DNA of 64,000 bases from CAZUNO01 sp964621445 [NCBI: Candidatus Hadarchaeota archaeon] (GCA_964621445.1 CAZUNO010000006.1:22011-86010), one strand, 5' to 3'; shown: positions 18,291 through 27,164, counted from the first letter of the stretch. The notes: a model not told the origin generated them from the sequence alone. Program-made: numbers and translations.

Positions 18291-19364
18291 ATGGCGGAAG
18301 AATTCAATTTATGGGTTAGCGGATGTTCCCACGTGGGCACTGATCTCAAATCGGGGGGTCGGAGGAGTCTTTGCCAGGCCATATGCCAGAGCGAAAGGGG
18401 AGGGAGCGAGGGCGGTCCTAGCTTCAAGTGGGACATTGCCCTCCATTTGGGGGATTTCTCCGGTTCTCAGACCTCTCCAGATGACGATGAGGGGCTTGAG
18501 GTGGTGAATCAATTTGGATGTTTAAGGGATCACCTCAGGGAGGATTTCTACTGTCTAGCCGGGAACCACGACGCCAGTGGACCTGGGGAGGAATGCCAAT
18601 GGTGGTTCAGGAAATGGGTCGATCCTGAAGGAAGGAACACGGAATTCTCTAAGGTAGACCCATCCAGGAGGCCCTACGAGCTGGAGGGTACCTGGGAGAT
18701 GTACTCGGTCCGGATAGGGAATATAATTCTATTGATTATGAGCGATAGGAACGATGGCGGCCCCCCGGTGGGCAGGGGATTGAGGGGTGGATACCCTGCA
18801 GGCGCCGTCAGTGCGGAGACCTTCAACTGGTGGAGGAGATTGGTGGAGAAGAATCGGGATGGGATAGTCATTAGCGCCCATCATCACATGCTACGTGAAA
18901 CCACCGTGGCCTCAGGTCCCTGGGAGGGCTTCGAAAAGGCTGAGGACGGGACCTGGCAATCGAAGTACCATGGATACTTCCCTGATGGTGGACCAAAGGG
19001 AGCCTCATATCTCTATTTTGTTGGTGGAAAGCCGGACGCGAACTCCTTTGAAACCTTTCTCAAGGAAAATCCGGGGGCCGTTGATATCTGGTTGGGCGGA
19101 CATACCCATACAAATCCTGAAGATAGGACTGGTGGTAGATCCCATGTCGAGAACAAATGGGGTGCTACATTTGTCAACGCAGCGGCCTTGACGAAATATC
19201 ATGTGGGAAATTGTTCCGTTCCCATGAGTAGGTTAATAACATTTGTGGAGGGAAGCAGTAGAGCAACGGTTAGATGCTACCTACACACCTCCCAATTTCG
19301 GAAGCAGGGTTGGTATTTACCTGCAAAAAGAGTTATTGAACTGGGGTCCCCATTCGAGCGGTAA
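18291..19364 (+). CDS. Calcineurin-like metallophosphoesterase
   Basis: A 357-residue cytosolic protein with the metallophosphoesterase motifs in order: GCSHVG (normally DxHxG; the first aspartate is serine here), LGDFSG, GNHD, SAHHH and GGHTHTN. The dinuclear metal site is therefore mostly present but lacks one expected ligand. A GAGGTGA lies 6 nt before the ATG and decides the start. The protein resembles the large group of metallophosphoesterases in sugar-degradation loci, whose substrates are mostly unknown. It is divergent from the heparinase-like gene. Confidence 0.8.
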   Translation: MAEEFNLWVSGCSHVGTDLKSGGRRSLCQAICQSERGGSEGGPSFKWDIALHLGDFSGSQTSPDDDEGLEVVNQFGCLRDHLREDFYCLAGNHDASGPGEECQWWFRKWVDPEGRNTEFSKVDPSRRPYELEGTWEMYSVRIGNIILLIMSDRNDGGPPVGRGLRGGYPAGAVSAETFNWWRRLVEKNRDGIVISAHHHMLRETTVASGPWEGFEKAEDGTWQSKYHGYFPDGGPKGASYLYFVGGKPDANSFETFLKENPGAVDIWLGGHTHTNPEDRTGGRSHVENKWGATFVNAAALTKYHVGNCSVPMSRLITFVEGSSRATVRCYLHTSQFRKQGWYLPAKRVIELGSPFER

Positions 19365-19393
19365 AAAAAGAAAGAATGGGGCGTTTTGTTTTC

Positions 19394-19720
19394 CTACCAC
19401 CGGCCTCTTCCACGGGCTCCACGCCCGCGACCGAAGCCTCCGCCCCTTCCGAAGCCCATACCCAAGCCCATTCTGGGGTATCCCCAGGCCGGACGCGCAT
19501 AGGGTCTCGGATAAGGTGCTACGGGAGCTCCATATGGGGAGGGGTAACCATAGGACCCTTGGTAGGGAAATCTATATGGACCATAGGCTGGGTAATTCGA
19601 TCGATTGTATGTGGCGGGATTCGGTGCCCCATAGACCGGATAGGACCCAGAACATGGTCCTCTCATTCCGCCTGTCATTTGACCCATTCCCCTTGGCCCT
19701 GTTCCATCAAATCCTGGCAA
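19394..19720 (-). CDS. DUF5320 family protein (Gly/Tyr/Pro-rich)
   Basis: A 108-residue protein. The N-terminus MPGFDGTGPRGMGQMTGG is the signature of DUF5320, a small family of archaea and bacteria often near iron-sulfur or NifX/NifB-like genes. The centre is tyrosine- and proline-rich, and the C-terminus is a Gly-Arg-rich tail (GFGRGRGARGRGRW). It starts at TTG 19720 with GAGGTGA 7 nt upstream. The function of the family is unknown to me. The promoter carries a palindrome (see 19739). Confidence 0.75.
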   Translation of the reverse strand: MPGFDGTGPRGMGQMTGGMRGPCSGSYPVYGAPNPATYNRSNYPAYGPYRFPYQGSYGYPSPYGAPVAPYPRPYARPAWGYPRMGLGMGFGRGGGFGRGRGARGRGRW

Positions 19721-19738
19721 TAATTTTCACCTCGGCAT

Positions 19739-19756
19739 TATGTGCATAAGCACATA
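19739..19756. promoter_or_regulatory. Perfect inverted repeat in the DUF5320 promoter
   Basis: TATGTGC-ATAA-GCACATA (7-bp arms, 4-bp centre). On the minus strand it overlaps the 3' side of a TATA-like TTAATATATG and precedes the predicted transcription start near 19733. A repressor bound here would block transcription, so this is a likely operator. Confidence 0.5.
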
Positions 19757-19805
19757 TATTAATGTTTCGAACTCAATCCAAGTTGCCCTTGGTGGTAAAC
19801 GGATG

Positions 19806-20291
19806 CTAGTCCGCGGTGACGGATGGAGATTTCAGACCGATCTCCTCGGTTATGGAAACTAGCTTGACCATAAGGAGGTCCTGTTTGGAGTCCAGAGAGG
19901 ACCATCCGTCCCTGGGATCAATGCCATGCGCAGCCAAAAAGTTACTGGATAGTCTGCTTCGTCCCTGCTCTACCATCCTTCCGATGACCTCCTCCCTCTC
20001 ACGGGGATCAGTAACGTAATCAAGACTGCCCCTTAGCACCACGAATTTATAGTCCGAGAGATCCGGAGCATACTCCTCGATCTCCACGCATACCCTTTTA
20101 TCCCTGTCTAAGAGCTTCATCTTCTTGCCATAGTGAGTGAAATGAAAATAGAGCATCCCATTATGGTAGACATACTGAAAGGGAGCCATGTAGGGATAGT
20201 CGTCCTCCTTGAAGGCTATGCGGCACAGGTTGTTCTCCTTAATCAGATTCAATATCTCGCTTTTTGTCATTCTAGGTAGCTTGAATACCAT
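19806..20291 (-). CDS. Pyridoxamine-5'-phosphate-oxidase-like flavin-binding protein
   Basis: A 161-residue split-barrel protein: MTKSEILNLIKENNLCRIAF, then YPYMAPFQYVYHNGMLYFH and GKKMKLLDRDKRVCVEI, the usual pattern of small FMN- or F420-binding proteins of the PNPOx-like clan. The family covers many reductases and nitroimidazole-resistance-type proteins, so the exact reaction is open. The given start is ATG 20291; ATG 20270 is the alternative. It is divergent from the ArsR-type gene. A 5-bp inverted repeat (CCAAG/CTTGG) lies ~20 bp beyond its stop. Confidence 0.8.
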   Translation of the reverse strand: MVFKLPRMTKSEILNLIKENNLCRIAFKEDDYPYMAPFQYVYHNGMLYFHFTHYGKKMKLLDRDKRVCVEIEEYAPDLSDYKFVVLRGSLDYVTDPREREEVIGRMVEQGRSRLSSNFLAAHGIDPRDGWSSLDSKQDLLMVKLVSITEEIGLKSPSVTAD

Positions 20292-20403
20292 AGCATCTCG
20301 CTACATACTTCCTTTTGCGTCTCATAAACTTATCCTAGAATCGCAGGCTGAGGTGTTACGAGATCTGTCTTCCTTGGTCAATGAACCCCAAATTTATAAG
20401 AAG

Positions 20404-20416
20404 CGAATACAATTCG
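20404..20416. promoter_or_regulatory. Inverted repeat in the ArsR-type gene promoter
   Basis: CGAAT-ACA-ATTCG lies between two TATA-like elements (TTTATAAG 20393-20400 and GATATATAG 20416-20424) upstream of the start at 20451. It could be an autoregulatory operator; the short arms make chance possible. Confidence 0.35.
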
Positions 20417-20450
20417 ATATATAGCGAAGTGAAATATGAGGCATTGAATT

Positions 20451-21026
20451 ATGTCAGATGAATCAGAACCGGATTTGGAGACATTGAAAAAGCAGATCGA
20501 ATCTCTACAAAAATCAGTGGAGATGCTTGAGGAGAAATCTGGGAAAAAGAAGTCCAAGGAGGAGAGCAAGCCCAAGTTGAGGGGAATTGAGGGCCTCTTC
20601 GTCTCCAGAAGCGAGGATGGAAAGAAGATAGTAGTGGACCTTGGCTCCATGGGGGAGTTTGTGGATGAAGTGGTCAATGGTATCCGGGGAGAGATAGAGA
20701 AATCCGTATTCATTGACCGGAACGGCATTGCCATCCGAAATCCCATGGTCAAGCCGGACGCGGAGATAGACGAGGTCGTTTCAGCTGAAGTATTTGCTGC
20801 CCTGGGGAATGAACACAGGGTACGGATACTGAAGGAATTGGAGACCGGTGGAATGTACGCCAATGAACTGGAGGAGGAAATACCGGTATCAGCAAGCACT
20901 CTTTCCAAGCACCTAAAGACCCTCGAGGAACAGGGACTTGTCCATCAGGAGGCCAGCCGGGGGAGGTACCTGATCACCCTGTCGGGAAGAAAGGCCCTCA
21001 TGGCGGCCAAAAAGTTTTCGTCCTAG
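20451..21026 (+). CDS. ArsR-family winged-helix regulator with N-terminal coiled coil
   Basis: A 191-residue protein. Residues 8-40 are a charged coiled coil, followed by a ~65-residue alpha/beta segment. The C-terminal winged helix-turn-helix is of ArsR type: EVFAALGNEHRVRILKEL, then YANELEEEI, SASTLSKHLKTLEEQGLV and a GRYLITLSGRKAL wing. GAGG lies 9 nt before the ATG. No cysteine pair for metal sensing is seen, so the signal is not an obvious metal. It converges on the ABC exporter operon, whose promoter also contains a palindrome, so it may regulate that operon; this is inference. Confidence 0.85.
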   Translation: MSDESEPDLETLKKQIESLQKSVEMLEEKSGKKKSKEESKPKLRGIEGLFVSRSEDGKKIVVDLGSMGEFVDEVVNGIRGEIEKSVFIDRNGIAIRNPMVKPDAEIDEVVSAEVFAALGNEHRVRILKELETGGMYANELEEEIPVSASTLSKHLKTLEEQGLVHQEASRGRYLITLSGRKALMAAKKFSS

Positions 21027-21061
21027 ACCCGCCCCGCACCTTTTCACAGGGGCAAACCGCT

Positions 21062-22219
21062 TCACTTACTGGGCGGTGGCTCCAGGCGATCCAGGGAGAT
21101 CCTGGCGGCTCCAATGATTGCCAGGATTAGGCCGACAAGAAGTGCGACTGGAATCAAGACCTCTGAAAACCCGAATCTTGGTGAGGATGCCATTCGACCC
21201 AGTATCTTAACCAGATTTAGATTTCCCAGGAATTGCCAGGGTCCGGGGTTTGAAAATCCCACGAACAGGGGAAATACGACCATGATTATCAGCAAGGTCA
21301 GGTACAGGTTGCTCTCCCTTGACGATTTCGATTTGGCAGAAACCAGGAGGGAGGAGGCGATTATGGCCAGAGCGCCCAGATTTAACACCAGGATGATGGG
21401 CAGTTTGTTATAGACCACGATTGATCCCATTACATTGAATTCAAGGAGAAAAATCCAGGCAACGAACTGCACATTTGCCAATAGAAGTATGGGAAGGGTC
21501 TTTCCCATTATTAGTTCAAGCTTTGATACCGGGGATGCCATCAGTATACCAAGGGTCCCCGTTTCCTTCTCACCCACGATGGAGTCCGCCATCATATTGG
21601 CGGATATCAATATGGGGAAGAGCAGTATGAGAGGGACGACCATGAGGTACATGGCCTCGGCAAAATCCGGGGAGTCAATTGGGAGTATCTCACGGCCTAG
21701 CGTGTTAATTTTCAGGGGCATTTCTACCCGATTACCGTAGCCGAGAAGATCAAAACGCTGGCTTGAGATAATAACATTGGCCGACTTGATGGCTGATTGA
21801 AGCCGAGCCTCTGCAACCCCGGAATAGAAGCTTGTCTCGTCCACCATCAGGTCGACCTCAATTTTCCACCTTTCGCTCTGGTTGATGTAGAGACCACCCA
21901 GGATCTCTCCTTGTTCGATCATATTCTGCATCCGGTCTCTGGTTTCCACTTGTTGGAGTAAGACCTGCTTGCTTGACAGGTTTTCCAGGAGAATTCTGGA
22001 CTGATTGGTCAAGTTTCCCGAATAGGCCAGTTCTAGCTTAAGATCAGGAGAGTTGGCTGCCGCCTGCATGGGATTGTTTATGGCGGCGAAGGCAATTCCC
22101 AGTATGATAACCCCCAGCACAATAATCAGCTCCAGAGTAAAGGTGAACCAATAGACCTTCTTGCTCAGCAGGTCCCGTATTTCCTTTGCCGATATCAGGA
22201 TTACGAGCCGGTGATCCAA
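21062..22219 (-). CDS. ABC-2 type transporter permease
   Basis: A 385-residue membrane protein. One N-terminal transmembrane helix, a large extracellular loop (~residues 45-180) and five or six C-terminal helices form the usual ABC-2 (NatB/YhgE-like) layout. The block VGEKETGTLGILMASPVSKLEL after the second helix is the family's typical cytosolic motif. It starts at TTG directly after the stop of the preceding permease and is the last gene of a three-gene operon with the ATPase at 23991-24899. It presumably forms a heterodimeric exporter with the other permease. The substrate is unknown. Confidence 0.85.
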   Translation of the reverse strand: MDHRLVILISAKEIRDLLSKKVYWFTFTLELIIVLGVIILGIAFAAINNPMQAAANSPDLKLELAYSGNLTNQSRILLENLSSKQVLLQQVETRDRMQNMIEQGEILGGLYINQSERWKIEVDLMVDETSFYSGVAEARLQSAIKSANVIISSQRFDLLGYGNRVEMPLKINTLGREILPIDSPDFAEAMYLMVVPLILLFPILISANMMADSIVGEKETGTLGILMASPVSKLELIMGKTLPILLLANVQFVAWIFLLEFNVMGSIVVYNKLPIILVLNLGALAIIASSLLVSAKSKSSRESNLYLTLLIIMVVFPLFVGFSNPGPWQFLGNLNLVKILGRMASSPRFGFSEVLIPVALLVGLILAIIGAARISLDRLEPPPSK

Positions 22220-24013
22220 CTACATCATCACCCAGAATATGATGATATTGTATGAGAAATGAAGGGCTGAGGCGACCCCGAGGGTCAAAAGCCGGGCCTC
22301 GTCACCTTTCCAGAATCCGTAGGACACCATGGCCGTCAATCCGCAGTGGATAACCGGGGCAATGATGTATCTCAGGACCAAAATCCGCCCGTTAACCATG
22401 CCGGTGCCCACTAGTGCGGCCGTGAACATGCCGTTCTCGACCAGGGCAAATGCTAGACCCGAAAGAAGGCCCATTTGGACGGCCTCGTTCCGGGTTATCT
22501 CGTTCTCGAGGATATAAACCGCATATGGTTTGAAGTATTCCTCAATCAATGCCGCTCCGGCCAGGGCAACAGGAAGCGACCACATTCCCAGGAGTGCGAA
22601 GGAGGGAATCGCGATGATTAGTGGAAGGAAAATTGAGGGCAGACTAGATAATGCGCCAAATCCCAGGGCCAACAGGTTTTTTGATCTGTGGCTTCTCGAG
22701 CGGGCGACGAGGATATCCCGTAGAAGGCTCCTGATGGAAGGTCTGGGGCCGAAAAGGATACCGTCCTTTCCAAACAGACGAATGGATATCCAAAGGGAAA
22801 CCACGGAGAAGATGATGCACGACAATAAGGTGGTGGAGGCGCTTACCGGATCAACGGGTTTGCCTGCCGCAAACCTCACCAGCGGGGTAAAGGGGCTTAT
22901 CCAGGCCAGGGTTCCGGGCAGGACCAGCGGGCCGAATAGGATAACGAATATGAAGACGTAGATTATGGTTATGGCCAGTTGGGCCTCCTTCTCGTTCTTT
23001 GAGATTATGGAGACCAGAGAAGCGGCGGATACTATCGATCCGGCACTAACCACCAGGCAGAATGCAACTGCCGGCATGTTTTTAATTTCCATTATTGCTC
23101 CCAGGACAAGGAGCAGTACCAGGGCCTGGATCGTGGAAACCGCATAGACTGAGGTTACCTTACCGATCACTATCTGTCCCCGGGTTGCCACGGTGCCAAG
23201 TAGTCCCTCGATAGTCCCGAGTTCCCTTTCCCCGGTCAGTGACTGGATTGCCATTCCCGACCCGGAAAGCAGTGGGAAACAGAGGCCAAATGAAAGAAAA
23301 ACCATCTTCAGGAAATCCGGTGTTCCACCAACTCCCGGGGATGGTTTATCATCTTTATTTCCAGTTTTCCCAGTACTATCGCCGGAGCCATTACCCTCGT
23401 TTTCCTTCTTCTGTTCCCGGGCGGGAACTATGTTCAGCTCAAGGGGTTCCAGAAAGGAATGCGCCCTCTCCTCAATCATGTCCTCCAGCTCTTCATCGGT
23501 GAGGGATTGAGGATCCTGAATACTGGATGATACGATGTCTCTGGCCGCCGATATCCTTGAACTTCTCTCCTGCCTGTTCTTTGCAACATCGATCATCTCC
23601 CGGGCCGAAGCCGATCTTGGGTCTTTCGAGTTAATGATAACCTCAATACTTTGGGTTTGGTTATCCGGAATCCCCACCATAGCGCAGAACTTACCTGACC
23701 TCAAGCCCAGGTTGGCTTCACGCCTGGAAACGACGTGCTCGACATCCAGCCTGTCTATTTTTGAAAGCGTTCTCTCAAATTCGGAGCCTCGCACGCCCCA
23801 GACGGCAATGGGGGAAAATCCGAGGGCTCTATCGGAAAGCACGTCCTGTCCACCTCCGAGTTCCGTGGCGTAGTTGGCCAGAAGAGGCACTAGTAGGGAG
23901 ACCAGGATTATCTGAAGGATTAGGCCCATGACGAATCTGGAGTCGTCCGCAACCCGGGCGAGTTCAAACCTCAGAATCTCCAGAAGAGGTCTACCTGTCA
24001 ACTTGCTGATCAC
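22220..24013 (-). CDS. ABC-2 permease fused to a PrsW-like intramembrane protease domain
   Basis: A 597-residue membrane protein. Residues ~1-400 form an ABC-2 permease: an N-terminal helix, an extracellular domain with a Gly/Ser-rich linker, a TGERELGTIEGLLGTVATRG motif and a helical bundle. Residues ~430-597 are a second multi-helix unit with the PrsW (M82) signatures: ALIEEYFKP (EExxK-like), ALVENG, a histidine in IHCGLTAM and another in LHFSYN. PrsW-type enzymes cut membrane-bound regulators in bacteria. This fusion suggests transport coupled to proteolysis. It overlaps the ATPase gene by 23 bp and abuts the second permease. Confidence 0.78.
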   Translation of the reverse strand: MISKLTGRPLLEILRFELARVADDSRFVMGLILQIILVSLLVPLLANYATELGGGQDVLSDRALGFSPIAVWGVRGSEFERTLSKIDRLDVEHVVSRREANLGLRSGKFCAMVGIPDNQTQSIEVIINSKDPRSASAREMIDVAKNRQERSSRISAARDIVSSSIQDPQSLTDEELEDMIEERAHSFLEPLELNIVPAREQKKENEGNGSGDSTGKTGNKDDKPSPGVGGTPDFLKMVFLSFGLCFPLLSGSGMAIQSLTGERELGTIEGLLGTVATRGQIVIGKVTSVYAVSTIQALVLLLVLGAIMEIKNMPAVAFCLVVSAGSIVSAASLVSIISKNEKEAQLAITIIYVFIFVILFGPLVLPGTLAWISPFTPLVRFAAGKPVDPVSASTTLLSCIIFSVVSLWISIRLFGKDGILFGPRPSIRSLLRDILVARSRSHRSKNLLALGFGALSSLPSIFLPLIIAIPSFALLGMWSLPVALAGAALIEEYFKPYAVYILENEITRNEAVQMGLLSGLAFALVENGMFTAALVGTGMVNGRILVLRYIIAPVIHCGLTAMVSYGFWKGDEARLLTLGVASALHFSYNIIIFWVMM

Positions 24014-24899
24014 CCTGGGTAAGGCGGATGAAGCTGTCCTTTAACGTGGGCCGGACCTCCCTCAAGTTGGTGATTTCATTTTCCTTGAGGGCCCGGAAAG
24101 CTTCCTCCAGAGTGGCCTGACCTATAATTCCTCGGGGAGTAACCCGGTAACCATCAAATATTGACAGCTGGCTTGCCCTGAATTGGGTGTTTCTTACCTC
24201 TACCTCGACCAGCCCGGTTTCACCTGCCCCTAATTCCTTTACCTCCTCCACCGGCCCCAAGGCTAGTATATTTCCCTGGTCGATGATGGCTACCCGATCG
24301 CAGAGAAGTTCCGCTTCCTCCATGTAGTGGGTGCAGATCATGATCGTTCTCTGGAGTTCTCGTTGATCGGAGATGAACTTCCTCACCCGATCGGCCGTTG
24401 CTGGATCCAATCCCATTGTAGGTTCGTCCAGCAAAAGGAAATCCGGTCTATGTATCAAGGCACGGGCTATGGCGAGTCGCTGTCTCATTCCTTTTGAAAA
24501 GGCCTCTACACGGTCGTTGGCCCGATCCTGTAGCCCGACCAGTTTCAGGGTTTCATCAACCCGCTCCTCGACACCGTCTCTCACCCCATATATCCTAAGA
24601 AAGTACTTCAAGAGATCCCGCGCTCTGGGGCGGCTGTATAGGCTGGGCTCTTCAGGGAGATATCCGGTTCTTTGCTTGATTTGCTTTGAGTGGATCCTGA
24701 TATCGAGGTTGAATATCTCTGCCTGGCCACCAAATCTAGTCAGAATTCCGGCCGCTATCCTCATCAGGGTTGATTTGCCGGCTCCATTGGGCCCGATTAG
24801 CCCGAAGCACTCACCGGCCTTTACGTCAAGGTTTACCTCATCTAGGGCCACGAAATCCCCGTATCGCTTGGAGATTCCTCTGAAATCTAGAACGCTCAC
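23991..24899 (-). CDS. ABC transporter ATP-binding protein
   Basis: A 302-residue ATPase: Walker A GPNGAGKST (residues ~36-44), Q-loop region TGYLPEEPSLY, signature FSKGMRQRLAIARAL, Walker B FLLLDEPTMGLDP and the switch histidine in ICTHYMEEAE. The sequence is of the CcmA/NatA type that partners ABC-2 permeases. It begins at GTG 24899 and overlaps the first permease. The promoter has a TATA-like GGTAAAAACC and a palindrome (24916-24930). It energises export by the two permeases downstream. Confidence 0.92.
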   Translation of the reverse strand: MSVLDFRGISKRYGDFVALDEVNLDVKAGECFGLIGPNGAGKSTLMRIAAGILTRFGGQAEIFNLDIRIHSKQIKQRTGYLPEEPSLYSRPRARDLLKYFLRIYGVRDGVEERVDETLKLVGLQDRANDRVEAFSKGMRQRLAIARALIHRPDFLLLDEPTMGLDPATADRVRKFISDQRELQRTIMICTHYMEEAELLCDRVAIIDQGNILALGPVEEVKELGAGETGLVEVEVRNTQFRASQLSIFDGYRVTPRGIIGQATLEEAFRALKENEITNLREVRPTLKDSFIRLTQGDQQVDR

Positions 24900-24915
24900 G
24901 GAGGGTTTTTGTCAT

Positions 24916-24930
24916 CCAATTCTAAATTGG
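24916..24930. promoter_or_regulatory. Perfect inverted repeat in the ABC exporter promoter
   Basis: CCAATT-CTA-AATTGG (6-bp arms, 3-bp centre) lies 17-31 bp before the ATPase start, directly after a TATA-like element on the minus strand. This position suits a repressor site. The neighbouring ArsR-type regulator is a candidate binder, but its own promoter palindrome has a different half-site. Confidence 0.5.
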
Positions 24931-24978
24931 TTTTTACCCTCAATTCACATTTCTTGTAGATTTCCGAATTAAGGGGGT

Positions 24979-26058
24979 TTAGGAGTCCCTTTTCCCGATC
25001 TCGTATAAATGAACTACTTCCTGACATCCCAGAACCCTGCTTTTCCTGGATATGGTCCAGTCCTCGGTTATGGTTAGTTTCTCCCGGTCGATTTGGTTAC
25101 TCAGCCTGGTAATGGATCCGTCGCCGGTAATCTCGGATATATTCGAGTAAAGAAGGTAGAGTCGTCCACCAGCTTTCATATATCGAGGTGCCTGGGCCAG
25201 AAACCTGAGCAATGTCCTCTGCTCGGGATCATATATACCAACATCGTAGGGCGTTTCCGGACAACCAATTATCCAGGGAGGATTGAACACGATAACATCG
25301 AAGTCCCGTTGCTCGACTGGAAGAAATAGATCCCCGGGACCCTTCACATTGATCTTCTCACGCATTCCCAATATTCGTGCGTTTTCCCTGGCGTTCTCCA
25401 CTGAGTTCCTGGAGAGGTCGGTGGCGACCACGTTTCTTGCCCCCTTTCTTGCCGCCACCAGCGCCAGCACCCCGGTTCCCGTGCCCATATCCAGGACTCT
25501 ATCTCCGGGCTCTATCCTCATCCTCCTCTGGACAAGGTCAATAATGCTCTGGTCAAAGGGCACATATACATGGGGTTTTATGGTGATCCTGGCCCCAAGA
25601 GCGTTGATGTAGATGCCCTCCCTGGATCGCCTGATATCGGTTAGAATCCTTTGAAAGCGCCTGAGGGGGACAAGGTATTTGCGTCCCTCTTCCATTTCCC
25701 AGGAAGTCCAGTCCCCCAGGTTCCGTATTCCCGGTGGGTTGGTGATGTCCGATAGTCCCTCGGTGGTAACCGGTACCATCAACCTGTGGACGATGTTCAT
25801 TATCTCCCTGTTCTGTTTGGGTTTTGGGAGCAGGCCATCACGGTATCTCATCACATACCATATGACGACCCTGACATCTGCATAATCACCGTATAGTACA
25901 ACAACCGAGCCGGCCTTGAGGTGCTGGAACACCCGGTCAGCTCTGGAACTGTTAGCTTCAAGGAGATGTATCCTTGACCCGTCCTTCAAAACCGGTTCCA
26001 GATGGGCGGGTATGCTTACGGTACCCAGTTTTCCAAGCTCAATTTTCTTCTCCTTCAT
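24979..26058 (-). CDS. SAM-dependent methyltransferase (HemK/PrmC-like NPPW type)
   Basis: A 359-residue protein. The N-terminal ~150 residues are not recognised. Residues ~165-350 are a class I methyltransferase: VLDMGTGTGVLALVAARKGA (SAM-binding motif I), VATDLSRNSVENAREN (acidic motif II) and VIVFNPPWI (the NPPY/NPPW motif). That last motif marks methylation of a planar nitrogen, such as glutamine in release factors or adenine or guanine in nucleic acid. The target cannot be decided. It stands 38 bp downstream of the URO-D gene on the same strand. Confidence 0.85.
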   Translation of the reverse strand: MKEKKIELGKLGTVSIPAHLEPVLKDGSRIHLLEANSSRADRVFQHLKAGSVVVLYGDYADVRVVIWYVMRYRDGLLPKPKQNREIMNIVHRLMVPVTTEGLSDITNPPGIRNLGDWTSWEMEEGRKYLVPLRRFQRILTDIRRSREGIYINALGARITIKPHVYVPFDQSIIDLVQRRMRIEPGDRVLDMGTGTGVLALVAARKGARNVVATDLSRNSVENARENARILGMREKINVKGPGDLFLPVEQRDFDVIVFNPPWIIGCPETPYDVGIYDPEQRTLLRFLAQAPRYMKAGGRLYLLYSNISEITGDGSITRLSNQIDREKLTITEDWTISRKSRVLGCQEVVHLYEIGKRDS

Positions 26059-26096
26059 TTCTGATCATCGTGAGGAGGGACATACCAAATTGGTCA

Positions 26097-27161
26097 TCAT
26101 AGTCTATAAGCCCGGGTCTCATTCACCATCGCCAGGTAGTTTTTGACCGGCACATAGTTGGCAACCGAATTCCCGGACCCCACGGCAAATCCTTTGCCAC
26201 CGCAAGCATCTATAACGCTTCTGACGTAACGCCTGATGTATTCCTCCGAGCGCCTTGCGAGGACGTCCATATCTATACCTCCCAGGAGGGCTATATCGTC
26301 TCCCCACAGCTCCTTGGCTTCTGTTATCGGCGTGTGGGAGTCCTTGAAGGAATGTTTTGCATCATATCCGCAGTAATCGATTATCTCATCCATGACCTGG
26401 TGTAGGTTACCACAGGAGTGAAGTATAGCTGGTTTACCCTGGGAATGGACCGCCCTGACCATCTTCCTGTGCCACGGCAATATGAATTCCTTCAGATGTT
26501 TAGGTGAAAGGAGCGTCCCGCTCTGATAACCGAAGTCGTCGCAACAGTTCACGGCACCCACCTCGTCCACCCCGGCTGCCGCCCTGGCAGCAGCGACCAC
26601 TGGTTCCCCTAACTTGGCACAAACGTCCCTCACCAAACCTGGATTTCGGTATAGATTACGACTAAGCGCCTTGACACCCATTATCCTCTCCGCGAGGGGC
26701 TCTTGCAGCCCCACCGTGGAGGCGATGATTTTCATCCCCTCGGGGAGGAACTTGGACATGGAGCTGATCCTTTCCAGCTCGGGGGAACCGGGGTCCGCCC
26801 ACCCAAAGTTCTCGTAGTCCTCCCTGGTCTTAACGACTCCATCCATTGGTGCCCAGCTTCTATACTCCCTGGGAAGGCCTGCCGTGTCGGCGGCCTTCCT
26901 GCCGGGCATACCGCTTCCCTCCTGATGACAGCGGACGCCGGCCGGGACGTAGTCATAACCGAGATTCTTGTAGAAGCGAGCCGTCCTCTCGCTCTGCTTA
27001 TCGATGAGATCCCGGTCATCGTTCTCCGGTATCTCTCCCTCTACGGACTCCACAATTAGTTCATCGATCCCGATTTCGAAAAGGGGGACCCGGCCGGTGT
27101 AGCTCCGGTTGCGAATTGCTCTCAGTAGATGTTCAAATGCCGGTGGTGGGGGACAGGACAT
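26097..27161 (-). CDS. Uroporphyrinogen-decarboxylase-like methyltransferase-type protein with an intact zinc motif
   Basis: A 354-residue TIM-barrel protein of the URO-D/MtaA group. It has the HSCGN motif (ILHSCGNLHQ), which in MtaA, MtbA and CmuA supplies His and Cys ligands for catalytic zinc, and a nearby LLGGIDMD block. This is the only one of the three URO-D proteins here with that motif, so it is the best candidate for a real corrinoid or thiol methyltransferase. No corrinoid-binding protein is encoded in the window. It lies between the methyltransferase and valS genes on the same strand. Confidence 0.8.
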   Translation of the reverse strand: MSCPPPPAFEHLLRAIRNRSYTGRVPLFEIGIDELIVESVEGEIPENDDRDLIDKQSERTARFYKNLGYDYVPAGVRCHQEGSGMPGRKAADTAGLPREYRSWAPMDGVVKTREDYENFGWADPGSPELERISSMSKFLPEGMKIIASTVGLQEPLAERIMGVKALSRNLYRNPGLVRDVCAKLGEPVVAAARAAAGVDEVGAVNCCDDFGYQSGTLLSPKHLKEFILPWHRKMVRAVHSQGKPAILHSCGNLHQVMDEIIDYCGYDAKHSFKDSHTPITEAKELWGDDIALLGGIDMDVLARRSEEYIRRYVRSVIDACGGKGFAVGSGNSVANYVPVKNYLAMVNETRAYRL

Positions 27162-27164
27162 GGT

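Noticed and set aside
19243-19749. 168-codon plus-strand frame across the DUF5320 gene.
   Set aside because: It overlaps the end of the phosphoesterase and is antisense to DUF5320, whose N-terminal signature is clear.
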